Origin: Spirochaetales bacterium
Lineage (GTDB): Bacteria; Spirochaetota; Spirochaetia; Treponematales; Treponemataceae
Reading direction: 5' to 3'
Assembly: GCA_030540405.1 (NCBI GenBank)
Contig: JAUNWH010000003.1
Span: forward strand, 1 to 38,282
Length of the DNA stretch: 38,282 nt
Part shown: positions 24,098 through 32,347 of the stretch, piece by piece
Layout of the letters: each line of letters opens with the position of its first letter
How positions within the stretch are numbered: the stretch's first letter is position 1
Program-made: the position numbers and the translations under genes
Notes under the pieces: model-generated
Database searches by the model: none
What the model was told of the DNA's origin: nothing
Seen by the model: only the letters and a program-made list of their open reading frames with translations

Positions 24098-25000
24098 TTG
24101 GATAAAGAAAAATTAAAAAATCCTGAGTATAAAAGAATGTATCAGATTTTAAGGGAGCGGCTGGCAAAAAATATTGCGCGTTCAGTTTTGCTGCTTTTGC
24201 TTTTTAATGTAATGCTGTCTTTTTTGCTTACAAGCGGATTTTCTCCTGCGATGCTTTTTAACGGCTCTGTTGCCGGATATGCGATTTCGTTTGTGTTTAC
24301 TTCGCTGATACTTGTTGTTGTTTTTACGCTTGCTTATGGAATTGTCGCTGACTTTACAAATGTTGTTCTTGGCAAGAAAAATTCTCCAGGAGGAATCTTC
24401 TGCGGATTTTTTGAAAAGTCAAAACGTATATTTTATTCTTCAGTTTTTTTTACGCTTGTTGTAATTTTTGTTGCATCTGTTTCTGCCGCACTGGTTTTTG
24501 TTTTTAAAGAGAAAATTATTTCCTGCTCAAGTTTTTTTGCTCAAGCATTTTCAAATGAAAACTTAAATCAGATTGATTCTGAAAAAATTACAAAGGCTTT
24601 TGCACTTGCTCTTTTTTATACAGGAATTTTCTTTTTGGTTTTTGTATTTTGTTTTCTTCCATTTATTTTTGTTTGGAATGCGCTTCTTGAAAATAAAAAA
24701 ATCAGCTTGAAAACTGCAATTGAAAAAAGCCTTTTCATTGTCCGTGGAAGATATTTTCATTATTTAGGATTTGTGATTTTTGTCTGCCTGAAAAATTTTG
24801 CAGTTTTGTTTGTTGCAGTTTTTCTTAATGCAATTCTTTCTGGAAAAAATAATTTTATTTCTCTTTTGCTCGGATTTTACGCATTCCTTCAATATTACAC
24901 AATTCTTGCAAAAATTTATTATTGTATTCCAATTTATTATTTTTCATTTTTGAGCGTTAACGGAATGATTGGCGGAGATAAAAATGAAGGTTCTTCTTGA
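24098..25000 (+). CDS. Multi-pass membrane protein of unknown function
   Basis: A 300-aa protein with about six hydrophobic helices (near residues 28-48, 62-88, 108-135, 165-195, 220-250 and 255-285), very rich in Phe. I do not recognise a family. The start is a TTG with AGGA 8 bases upstream; the next Met (residue 14) would remove a charged N-terminal helix. It lies 20 bases after parC and its end overlaps the YigZ gene by 17 bases, so it is part of the same transcription unit. Confidence 0.75.
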   Translation: MDKEKLKNPEYKRMYQILRERLAKNIARSVLLLLLFNVMLSFLLTSGFSPAMLFNGSVAGYAISFVFTSLILVVVFTLAYGIVADFTNVVLGKKNSPGGIFCGFFEKSKRIFYSSVFFTLVVIFVASVSAALVFVFKEKIISCSSFFAQAFSNENLNQIDSEKITKAFALALFYTGIFFLVFVFCFLPFIFVWNALLENKKISLKTAIEKSLFIVRGRYFHYLGFVIFVCLKNFAVLFVAVFLNAILSGKNNFISLLLGFYAFLQYYTILAKIYYCIPIYYFSFLSVNGMIGGDKNEGSS

Positions 25001-25571
25001 AGAATCAAAGTCTGAGCTTGTCATAAAAAATTCCCGCTTCATTTCAGAAGTTTTTCCAGTTGAAACTCAAGCGCAGGCAAGAGAAAAACTTCACGAAGTT
25101 AAGCAAAAATATTTTGATGCGACTCACGTGGTTCACGCTTTTTCTGTTGGCTTAAAATCTGAAACTTTTGGCATGAGCGATGACGGAGAGCCAAGTGGAA
25201 CTGCGGGACGGCCTGTTCTTGATGTTTTAAAAGGAAGCGGAATTACAAATATTTTGCTTACAGTAACTAGATATTTTGGCGGAACACTTTTAGGAACAGG
25301 CGGACTCGTTCATGCGTACAGTGAAAGCGCAAAACAAGTTCTTTCTATTTGCAAGGCGGAATCTTATGTTGAGAAATCTTCATTTTCGTTTTCGTGCGGC
25401 TATGATTTGTATCAGACAGTAGAGCATTTATTTGAAGGCTTTAACATTTCAAATCTGAGTGAAAATTTTGGAACAGATATTTCTATTCAAGGTGAAATCT
25501 TTTTATCCGAAAAAAATACATTTCTTGAGCAAATAAAAAATATTTCAAAAGGAACAATAAAATGCATTTGA
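24984..25571 (+). CDS. YigZ/IMPACT family protein
   Basis: A 195-aa protein. The N-terminal UPF0029/IMPACT domain has ATHVVHAFSVG, the signature SDDGEPSGTAGRPVLDVL and VTRYFGGTLLGTGGLVHAYS. A small ferredoxin-like C-terminal domain follows (about 130-195). The family is related to translation regulators, but the bacterial function is not settled. The ATG at 24984 was chosen over an upstream TTG because GGAG lies 7 bases before it. It overlaps the membrane protein gene and the next gene (10 bases), which implies translational coupling. Confidence 0.9.
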   Translation: MKVLLEESKSELVIKNSRFISEVFPVETQAQAREKLHEVKQKYFDATHVVHAFSVGLKSETFGMSDDGEPSGTAGRPVLDVLKGSGITNILLTVTRYFGGTLLGTGGLVHAYSESAKQVLSICKAESYVEKSSFSFSCGYDLYQTVEHLFEGFNISNLSENFGTDISIQGEIFLSEKNTFLEQIKNISKGTIKCI

Positions 25572-26359
25572 TTTTTATTCGTCATGGAGATCCAGATTAT
25601 TCAATTGACTCTGTTACAGAAAAAGGAAAACGTGAAATAGAGCTTCTAGGCAAGCGTATTTCAAAACTGAATGCGACAGAATTTTTTGTTTCTCCGATGG
25701 GGCGCGCTCAGGCTACTGCAAAATCCTGCTTGGAAAATATTCAGACGGATTTTTCAAAGCCTCCGATGAAAGTTTCAACGTTGCCATGGCTTAGAGAATT
25801 CAGTTACGACATAAAGGATTTTAAAACCGGAAAGAACAGAATTGCATGGGACTGGCTTCCGCGTGATTATTTTGGTGAAAAAAAATACAAAGACGTTCAA
25901 AAGTTTTTCCAGTCAAAATCAATGAAAAGCGGAAACATAGAATTTCATTACAAGGAAGTTTGCCATGGACTTGATGAGATTTTAGCAGCTTATGATTACA
26001 ACCGCATTGATTCAAAAATTCCTTTGTACAATTGCTTGCCGCATATTTCAAAAGAAGAGTCTTTGATTGACACGCACCTTGAGCCTGAGCAAAAAGATTT
26101 GGATGAAAAAAATCTTGTTTTTGTTTGTCATTTGGGCGTGATGTTCGTTATGCTGAGCCATCTTACGGGCATTAGTCCTGTTCAGCTTTGGCAGGGATTT
26201 TTTGTTGCTCCAAGTTCAATTACAATTGTTGGCGCGGAAGAAAGAGTTCCTGGTGAAGTTGTTTTTAGAATTCAGCAGATGGGAGACGTGAGCCATTTAA
26301 TCGGCGGAAATGAAAAAGTTTCTGCGTCTGGATTTTTTGGAAACTGCCTTTCTATTTAA
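25562..26359 (+). CDS. Histidine phosphatase superfamily (phosphoglycerate mutase-like) protein
   Basis: A 265-aa protein. The phosphate-accepting His is in FIRHGDPDY at the N-terminus. The second Arg lies in SPMGRAQATAKSC, and the C-terminal catalytic His is in VFVCHLGVMF. A middle insert of about 90 residues is family-variable. The substrate is unknown; members act on sugar phosphates, phosphoproteins or cofactors. It overlaps the YigZ gene by 10 bases, with AGGA before the ATG. Confidence 0.87.
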   Translation: MHLIFIRHGDPDYSIDSVTEKGKREIELLGKRISKLNATEFFVSPMGRAQATAKSCLENIQTDFSKPPMKVSTLPWLREFSYDIKDFKTGKNRIAWDWLPRDYFGEKKYKDVQKFFQSKSMKSGNIEFHYKEVCHGLDEILAAYDYNRIDSKIPLYNCLPHISKEESLIDTHLEPEQKDLDEKNLVFVCHLGVMFVMLSHLTGISPVQLWQGFFVAPSSITIVGAEERVPGEVVFRIQQMGDVSHLIGGNEKVSASGFFGNCLSI

Positions 26360-26376
26360 ATTTTATTTTGGAAAAA

Positions 26377-26405
26377 TTGAATTTTTCATTGATTCTATTT
26401 ATACT
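26377..26405 (+). promoter_or_regulatory. Predicted leaderless promoter of mnmA
   Basis: TTGAAT (26377-26382), 17 bases, TATACT (26400-26405), then 6 bases to the ATG at 26412. No Shine-Dalgarno is present. Confidence 0.65.
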
Positions 26406-26411
26406 TGACTT

Positions 26412-27632
26412 ATGAATTATAATTCAATGACTTATGAGGAGCTTGAGCTTCCGAAGAAAGGCGACAGAGTTGTTGTTGGACTTTCTGGCGGTGTTGATTC
26501 TACAATGACCGCAATGCTTTTAAAAGAAAAGGGCTGCGATGTAACTTGCGTAACAATGTCTTTGTGGCAAGAAGCGGATTTAAATCTTCCAGACGATTAT
26601 AAAATTCCAGACAGTTGCTATAGTCCTAAGGAAGTTGAAGATATAGAAGAAAATAAAAAGTTCTGCGCTGAACAAAACATTCCTTACGTTGTTGTTGATG
26701 TAAAAGAAAAATATCAGCAGGAAGTAATAGAATATTTTAAACGTGAATACAGAAACGGCAGAACTCCGAATCCATGTATAAGATGCAACCGCTTTATAAA
26801 ATTTGGCGCAATGCTTTCCGGCTTAAAAGACTTGGGAATTGAATACGATTATTTTTGCACAGGACATTATGCAAAAGCCGTGCGCGGAACAGAGCCGCTT
26901 TTTTCAGTTTATGGAGAAAATGCCTCAAACGATGAAAGGGGAAAATGCCGTCCAGTTCAAATTCACACTGCGCTTGATATTACAAAAGACCAGGCTTATT
27001 TTTTGTACAGAATTCCGAGCGCGATTTTAGAGAAAGTCAGGTTTCCGCTTGCAAGTTTCAGCAAAAAAGAAGTTTTAAAAATGGCTCGTGAACGCAGATT
27101 AAAGGCTGCTGAAAAAGAAGAAAGCCAAGATTTTATTCCAGCTCCGATGCTTGAATATATGTTCAAGGACAAGCCTTCTGTGCCAGGAGATTTTATTGAT
27201 TTGGACGGAAAAGTTCTTGGCCGCCACAAGGGAATTGAGTATTATACAATCGGACAGAGAAGGGGACTTGGAGTGAGCGCGCCGTATCCACTTTATGTTG
27301 CTGAAATTGACAAGGAAAAAAATCTGGTGGTTCTTGGAAAAGACAGCGATTTATTTTGTTCCGGGCTCATTGCGGATGATTTGGTTTGGCCGGCAGACTA
27401 CGATCCTTGCTGCGAATTTGATGCGATGGTAAAAATCCGCCTTGCTTCAAAGCCTGTAAAAGCCCATATTGCGCCGTACCAGCCGTTGGAAAATGAAGAG
27501 CTTTGCGGCAAGTCTTACAAGGTTGTGTTTGACGAACCGCAGAGGGCAGTTGCGCCAGGTCAGTCCGTTGTTTTTTATAAAGACGGAATAACACTTGGCG
27601 GCGGAATTATTTCAAAAGCAATCAAAGCCTAG
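26412..27632 (+). CDS. mnmA: tRNA-specific 2-thiouridylase
   Basis: A 406-aa enzyme that makes 2-thiouridine at tRNA position 34, using ATP. The PP-loop SGGVDS is at residues 25-30, and the cysteine motif NPCIRCN gives Cys122 and Cys125. A central domain has HYTIGQRRGLGV-like YYTIGQRRGLGV, and the C-terminal barrel ends with the segment QRAVAPGQSVVFY. Where well-studied enzymes carry the second catalytic cysteine (ESQEICF or STGICF), this one reads KEESQDFIP (from about residue 235) and has no Cys. The CxxC variant may indicate an iron-sulfur-dependent subgroup. Likely leaderless; convergent with thrA. Confidence 0.92.
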   Translation: MNYNSMTYEELELPKKGDRVVVGLSGGVDSTMTAMLLKEKGCDVTCVTMSLWQEADLNLPDDYKIPDSCYSPKEVEDIEENKKFCAEQNIPYVVVDVKEKYQQEVIEYFKREYRNGRTPNPCIRCNRFIKFGAMLSGLKDLGIEYDYFCTGHYAKAVRGTEPLFSVYGENASNDERGKCRPVQIHTALDITKDQAYFLYRIPSAILEKVRFPLASFSKKEVLKMARERRLKAAEKEESQDFIPAPMLEYMFKDKPSVPGDFIDLDGKVLGRHKGIEYYTIGQRRGLGVSAPYPLYVAEIDKEKNLVVLGKDSDLFCSGLIADDLVWPADYDPCCEFDAMVKIRLASKPVKAHIAPYQPLENEELCGKSYKVVFDEPQRAVAPGQSVVFYKDGITLGGGIISKAIKA

Positions 27633-27673
27633 TTATCCAAAATGTCGAGTTTTTATAAGAACAGTAATTTAAG

Positions 27674-27703
27674 TGCCATTCCCATGCTACGACATGGGAA
27701 TCT
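27674..27703 (-). repeat. Interspersed palindromic repeat, copy 3; also a strong hairpin
   Basis: ATTCCCATG (27678-27686) pairs perfectly with CATGGGAAT (27693-27701) around a 6-base loop. On the minus strand the unit runs AGATTCCC...GGGAATGGCA, the same frame as the other copies. It follows mnmA and may help end its transcript. Confidence 0.55.
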
Positions 27704-27721
27704 ATTTTGTAACTTTTCAAT

Positions 27722-27751
27722 AGATTATCGGGTCAAGCCCCGACAATGGCA
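27722..27751 (+). repeat. Interspersed palindromic repeat, copy 4
   Basis: AGATTATCGGGTCAAGCCCC, then GACAATGGCA: the clearest copy of the family, with CGGG and CCCG arms around TCAAG. Its end runs into the first copy of a 35-bp direct repeat. Confidence 0.55.
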
Positions 27752-27775
27752 TCTTGAATTTGGTGTCTGTATTAC
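27741..27775 (+). repeat. 35-bp exact direct repeat, copy 1
   Basis: From CGACAATGGC to GTCTGTATTAC. It is identical to 27808-27842, with a 67-base period. It lies in the gap between the convergent mnmA and thrA genes. Confidence 0.85.
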
Positions 27776-27807
27776 TTGACCCCCGCAGTCTTCCCAGACG
27801 GAATGGC

Positions 27808-27842
27808 CGACAATGGCATCTTGAATTTGGTGTCTGTATTAC
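27808..27842 (+). repeat. 35-bp exact direct repeat, copy 2
   Basis: Second identical copy, ending 8 bases before the thrA stop codon. The 32 bases between the copies include TTGACCCCCG and a GGAATGG remnant of the palindromic repeat, so a duplication within a repeat cluster is likely. Confidence 0.85.
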
Positions 27843-27850
27843 AGCGAAAA

Positions 27851-30343
27851 TTAGCTGTGGCTGTTCCAGCTTACGGTTCTAAGAATGTCGCCAAAGACTC
27901 CTGCCGCTGTAACTCCTGCACCTGCGCCGTATCCTCGGACTGTAAGCGGAATTGGTGTGTAGCGCGCTGTGTGGAATACAAATGCGTTTTCTCCGCCGCG
28001 TACTCCAAAAAGCGGATCTTCTGGTCCTACTTCAAGCATTCCAACGGAAACTTTTCCATTTTTTATGCTAGCTCCCATTCTAAGAACTTTTTTGTCTTTT
28101 CTAAGTGAAGCCATTTTTTCTTCAAAGTAGGAATCAAGCTCAGGAAGCTTTGCAAGAAATTCTTCCACAGAACCTTCAAGTGAAAATCCTTGCGGGAAAA
28201 TTGAGCGCATTTCAATGTCTTCAAGCTCAATGTTCATTCCGCTTTCACGGGCAATGATTAAAGCTTTTCTTGCAACGTCAGTTCCCTTTAAGTCGTCGCG
28301 CGGATCTGGCTCTGTGTAGCGCAGCTGCTTTGCTTCAAGAACGGCTTCGCTGAATTTTTTCCCTTCATCAAGTTTTCCAAAGATGTAGCTCAAGCTGCCG
28401 GACATAATTCCGTTAAAGCCTGTGAGCTTGTCGCCCGACTTGAACAGATTCTGCAATGTGTCAATAATTGGAAGTCCTGCGCCAACATTTGTTTCGTACA
28501 AGAATCTTACGTGCATTTCGTTTGCAGTGTCGCGGAGCTTTTTGTAGAAATCCATGCTCATTGAATTTGCGCGCTTGTTTGGAGTTGCAATGCTCATTCC
28601 GGCTTTGAAAATATCAAGATAGCGTTCCGGCAAATCGTAGCTTGCAGTGCAGTCAACAAAAATCGGATTGATAGGCTTTGTCTCTTTTACAAAGTTGATT
28701 ATCTCATCAAGATTTGTCTTTGTTCCGTTTTTCTTAACTTGATCTCTCCAGTCGCCAAGAGAAATTCCTTCCGCATTGAAAATCATTCCGTCGATATTTG
28801 CAATTGCCATAACGCGGATGTCGATTCCCTGCTCCAAAAGCATTTTCTGCTGCTCGCCAATCTGGTCAAGCATTGTTCCGCCGATTGTTCCAGCTCCGAA
28901 TGCAAAAACCTGAATTGACTGAACTGTGTTAAAGAAGAACTGGTGGACAACGCGCACTGCCATGTCGCCGTCTTCCGCCTTTATTACAGCTGAAATTGAA
29001 CGTTCGCTTGAGCCTTGCGCAATTGCAAGAATGTTTACATCGCGGCTTGCAAGTGAATCAAAGAAAGTTCCTGCAACTCCTCTTTTTTCTTTCATGCCAT
29101 CGCCGATTATTGAAACGATGGCGCAGTCAGCCTGGACTTTTATAGGATTTATAAGTTTTGTTGAAATCTCAAGTGAAAATTCTGATTTAAGAACATCCTG
29201 AACTTCATTTGCAAAAGCTTTGCGCACGCAGAATGAAATTGTATATTCAGAAGATGACTGGGTAATCAAAAGAATTGAAATTCCGGCATTGCTTACCGCA
29301 GAGAAAATACGCGCCGCCATTCCCTTGCGTCCCTTCATTCCAGAGCCGCTTACAGAAATCATTGCGCAGTCTTTAAGGCAAGAGATTCCGCAGACAGGCC
29401 CTTTTTTTGCAGAGTTTTCAAACGGACCTTTTCCGATTCTAGTTCCGCGCGCAGAAGGATTATGAGAGTTCAAGCTCCAGGCTTCAATTCCTTTTGCGGC
29501 AAGAGGCGCCAATGTCTTTGGATGAAGAACTTTGCTTCCGAAAAATGAAAGCTCCATTGCTTCTTCGTAAGTCATGTCGTCTACAAGAACAGCGTCTTTT
29601 ACAACTCTTGGATCTGCTGTGTAGATTCCGTCAACGTCAGTCCAAAATTCAACTTTAGAAGAACCAAGGCAAGAGCCAACAATCGCCGCGCTAAAGTCAG
29701 AGCCGTTGCGTCCCAAAAGTCCCATTACAGGCTTTGCGCCAGTTCCAGAAATCCAAGAGCAGATAAATCCCGGAAATAAAAGAATTTGCGCCAAAGGAGC
29801 TGAACCGTCTCTGTAGTCTGCAAAAGCGTCTGCGCAGTGAGCGTAGTCCGGCTCGCCTTCTTTCTGGTCTCCGGTTGTATAAATGAATTTGCGTGAATCC
29901 AAAAGCAAAACGCTCTGTTTTTTTGCAAGAAGGACTGCTTCAACAATTGGAGCGCAGATTAATTCGCCCATGCCCATGATGCGGCAATGAACGGTGTCCG
30001 GGCATTCTCCAAAAACTGTAAGGCCTGCAAGAAGTTTTTCAAGCTCTGAAAACAGCGGCTCGATTTTTGCATTTACAGATTCCGTGCTGAATTCTGGCAA
30101 TGCTGATTTTATTTCTGCGCAAATGTCCGCATGAATTCTACGAAGCTCGCTTACAAAAGATTCAGCTGTTCCGCCGGAAGCGCAGCCGTCAATTGCAGCT
30201 TGAAGCTTGTTTGAAACTCCTGCAACGGCACTTACAACGACACTGATTCTGTCAGACTTTGCACGTCCGACCATAATTTCCACGCTGTCAAGAATACGGC
30301 GGGCAGAACCCATACTTGTTCCGCCAAACTTTAATGTAAGCAT
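27851..30343 (-). CDS. thrA: Bifunctional aspartate kinase / homoserine dehydrogenase
   Basis: An 830-aa fusion catalysing the first and third steps of the aspartate pathway to threonine and methionine. The kinase part (about 1-290) begins LKFGGTSMG and has GRNGSDFSAAIVGSCLG. Two ACT-type regulatory stretches (about 310-460) read ISVSGSGMKGRKGMAARIFS and SIIGDGMKEKRGVAGTFFDS; feedback by threonine is likely. The dehydrogenase part starts VFAFGAGTIGG (NAD(P) site) and has TPNKRANS and GIMSGSLSYIFGKLDEG. The second ATG is chosen because AGGGG lies 6 bases before it. It has its own promoter after the accessory operon, though no terminator separates them. Confidence 0.96.
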   Translation of the reverse strand: MLTLKFGGTSMGSARRILDSVEIMVGRAKSDRISVVVSAVAGVSNKLQAAIDGCASGGTAESFVSELRRIHADICAEIKSALPEFSTESVNAKIEPLFSELEKLLAGLTVFGECPDTVHCRIMGMGELICAPIVEAVLLAKKQSVLLLDSRKFIYTTGDQKEGEPDYAHCADAFADYRDGSAPLAQILLFPGFICSWISGTGAKPVMGLLGRNGSDFSAAIVGSCLGSSKVEFWTDVDGIYTADPRVVKDAVLVDDMTYEEAMELSFFGSKVLHPKTLAPLAAKGIEAWSLNSHNPSARGTRIGKGPFENSAKKGPVCGISCLKDCAMISVSGSGMKGRKGMAARIFSAVSNAGISILLITQSSSEYTISFCVRKAFANEVQDVLKSEFSLEISTKLINPIKVQADCAIVSIIGDGMKEKRGVAGTFFDSLASRDVNILAIAQGSSERSISAVIKAEDGDMAVRVVHQFFFNTVQSIQVFAFGAGTIGGTMLDQIGEQQKMLLEQGIDIRVMAIANIDGMIFNAEGISLGDWRDQVKKNGTKTNLDEIINFVKETKPINPIFVDCTASYDLPERYLDIFKAGMSIATPNKRANSMSMDFYKKLRDTANEMHVRFLYETNVGAGLPIIDTLQNLFKSGDKLTGFNGIMSGSLSYIFGKLDEGKKFSEAVLEAKQLRYTEPDPRDDLKGTDVARKALIIARESGMNIELEDIEMRSIFPQGFSLEGSVEEFLAKLPELDSYFEEKMASLRKDKKVLRMGASIKNGKVSVGMLEVGPEDPLFGVRGGENAFVFHTARYTPIPLTVRGYGAGAGVTAAGVFGDILRTVSWNSHS

Positions 30344-30373
30344 AAACATCCCCTGCTTAAAAAATATTTCGTT

Positions 30374-30402
30374 ATACTACCATTAATAGAATGAAAATTC
30401 AA
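30374..30402 (-). promoter_or_regulatory. Predicted thrA promoter
   Basis: On the minus strand TTGAAT (30402-30397), 17 bases, TAGTAT (30379-30374). It leaves a short leader of about 25 nt with an AGGGG ribosome site, unlike the leaderless genes. Confidence 0.55.
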
Positions 30403-30413
30403 TCAAGGGGAAA

Positions 30414-31661
30414 TTACCAGCTCTTTTTGATGTTTTTCCATCTCCATTCTAAAACATAACCATTTTTATCTTTGCTTAAAACTTCAATCTTTACAAAAGT
30501 ATGTGCTTCTGGAGGCTTTGAATTTTTATTTCCATTTTCAAATGCATAAAATAAAGCTTTGCCATTTTTGCCATAAAATACATAAACAGGAATATTTCCG
30601 TTATGCCTTAAAATATTCGGAGAACGCTCACATATAAATATCTGTGGCAGTAATTCATAAATGTCCTTATATAATTTTGTAGTTTCAGTTGCAACTTTTT
30701 TTCTAATGATTTTTGAAATGCTCTGATTAAAATCATTCTTTTCTTCATCAAAAATAGCAGGGGTACTTTTATATAGATTTTTGCGTAAATAAAAACAGAA
30801 GTCTATAGATTCTATAGGACAATAATCTTTTAACAAGCCGATAAATCTATCCAATGAATTTAGAACGTTGTCATTATTTTCAAAGAAAGAATCTAGTCCA
30901 GGAACAAGCAGATTTTTTTTATCTTGATGAAATTCTATTTCTTTATTATTGCTAAGATACGAAACACAAAATTTTATATGTTCCAAAAGAATATTTTCTT
31001 GCTCATTTGAAATTGATTTTTTATAATAATGCAAGCCATATACATAGAATATCAAAGTCTGTTCATTTGAAATTTCTTTATCGTGTTCATGAAGAATTTT
31101 TTTTATTATCTCGAAAATATTATCCGTAATTAAGTGTTCAAAAATTTTCTGAGTTTCATGCTTTAAAATTTTCCTGAACTGGTGCAGAAATTCTTTTACA
31201 TCAATCATATCTTTTGCTTTGTCATATTCTTCAAGAAAAAAATAAATTTCATTATTCGTACGATAAAGTCCGTATTGTTTATTTTCAGCAATTTTTGTAA
31301 GAACATTTACATAAGGCAGAAGATTTATGTCATAATAATCTGTAATCTGTACAATAAGTCTATATACGGACAAATTTTCAGGTGAAGTAAGAAATTCAAA
31401 ATCAGTTTCATATTTTGCTAGGTTATGGACTAAAAAAACAAAATCATAAAATGGAGTTCCTTTTTTTAGCCGCAATATAATATCAGAAAGTTTCTTCTCA
31501 TCTTCCAAACCAAGAAGTTTTAGAATATAGATAAAAGTCATTTCTGTAAGAAATTGAAGTTCTTTTTTTATTGGTTCAGATTCTGATGAAACAGGATTTT
31601 CAAAAGAGCACAGGGAAGAACTTTTTTGATTCAATTGATTTAATGCTTCTAAACTTTTCAT
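30414..31661 (-). CDS. 415-aa protein of unknown function, last gene of the accessory operon
   Basis: I do not recognise a family. Residues 1-320 are mostly helical, with many Leu/Ile/Phe heptad-like stretches (for example HETQKIFEHLITDNIFEIIK). The last about 90 residues look strand-rich (IPVYVFYGKNGKALFYAFE, then VKIEVLSKDKNGYVLEWRWK). No transmembrane helix or signal peptide is seen. Its ATG overlaps the stop of the OmpA/MotB-like gene as TAATG, so translation is coupled and it belongs to the system. It is a candidate effector or adaptor. Codon use is A/T-rich like its upstream neighbours. Confidence 0.8.
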   Translation of the reverse strand: MKSLEALNQLNQKSSSLCSFENPVSSESEPIKKELQFLTEMTFIYILKLLGLEDEKKLSDIILRLKKGTPFYDFVFLVHNLAKYETDFEFLTSPENLSVYRLIVQITDYYDINLLPYVNVLTKIAENKQYGLYRTNNEIYFFLEEYDKAKDMIDVKEFLHQFRKILKHETQKIFEHLITDNIFEIIKKILHEHDKEISNEQTLIFYVYGLHYYKKSISNEQENILLEHIKFCVSYLSNNKEIEFHQDKKNLLVPGLDSFFENNDNVLNSLDRFIGLLKDYCPIESIDFCFYLRKNLYKSTPAIFDEEKNDFNQSISKIIRKKVATETTKLYKDIYELLPQIFICERSPNILRHNGNIPVYVFYGKNGKALFYAFENGNKNSKPPEAHTFVKIEVLSKDKNGYVLEWRWKNIKKSW

Positions 31662-32347
31662 TATTCTTTTGCCAGATATTTTTGAATTTCACTGTCAGAA
31701 TTCAATTTTATTCGGAATTCAACACGTCTTGAAGCATTCCAATCTATTTTACCATTTACTTTAACAGGATGAGATTTGGAATATCCGATTGCAATTATTT
31801 TTGAACGAATCCATTCACTTTCTTTTGGATATTTTGTGTCGTTTAAACAATAGGAAAGAACAGATCGAGTTCGTGCCTGGGACAATTCCATGCCCTCTTC
31901 ATAGTCTTGTCTTTCAGTAATTCTGCCAGCTTTTATTCGTTCTGTCGCTTCAGAGGAATGTCCCTCTATTCGTATTTCTTCAATCAAATTTTCGTAATTA
32001 CTTACAACTTTTAAAAGTCTAGGAAAAAAGTCATCAAGAATTTGCTTGTAAGAATTGCGCAAGACAGCTTGATTCATTACAAAAAGGACATCGGGGTCTT
32101 TAAAACAAATTGAAAGGTTTTCTTTATCAATCTGCGCATTCCAATTTTCTAAGTCAGCATAAAATTCTTTGTTCAAATCATCATAAAGCGTGTATTTTGT
32201 ATGAACGTACTGCTCAGAAATCTGCTTGAGCTGCAAAATAATTCCAATGCACAAAAGAACAAAAATTGCACACAGTGCGCTCATCATGTCGCTTATCGAA
32301 AGGTTGAAATCTCCTGCGCTTCCTGAATCTTCTGTTTCATCTTGCAT
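31661..32347 (-). CDS. ZorB/MotB-like protein: one membrane helix plus OmpA-type domain
   Basis: A 228-aa protein. A short cytoplasmic N-terminus leads into one transmembrane helix (about 21-40), with an acidic residue at its start (Asp20 in SISDMMSALCAIFVLLC). This is the position of the proton-binding Asp in MotB, ExbD and ZorB. Residues 100-225 form an OmpA C-terminal-like domain (IRIEGHSSEA, ELSQARTRSVLSYCL, AIGYSKSHPV, NASRRVEFRI) that should bind peptidoglycan. Its start overlaps the stop of the MotA-like gene as TAATG, with GGAG upstream. The pair should form an ion-driven membrane complex. Confidence 0.85.
   Translation of the reverse strand: MQDETEDSGSAGDFNLSISDMMSALCAIFVLLCIGIILQLKQISEQYVHTKYTLYDDLNKEFYADLENWNAQIDKENLSICFKDPDVLFVMNQAVLRNSYKQILDDFFPRLLKVVSNYENLIEEIRIEGHSSEATERIKAGRITERQDYEEGMELSQARTRSVLSYCLNDTKYPKESEWIRSKIIAIGYSKSHPVKVNGKIDWNASRRVEFRIKLNSDSEIQKYLAKE

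Noticed and set aside
27776-28108. Plus-strand open frame of 110 codons over the end of thrA
   Set aside because: It runs through the repeat region and antisense to thrA; no recognisable protein.
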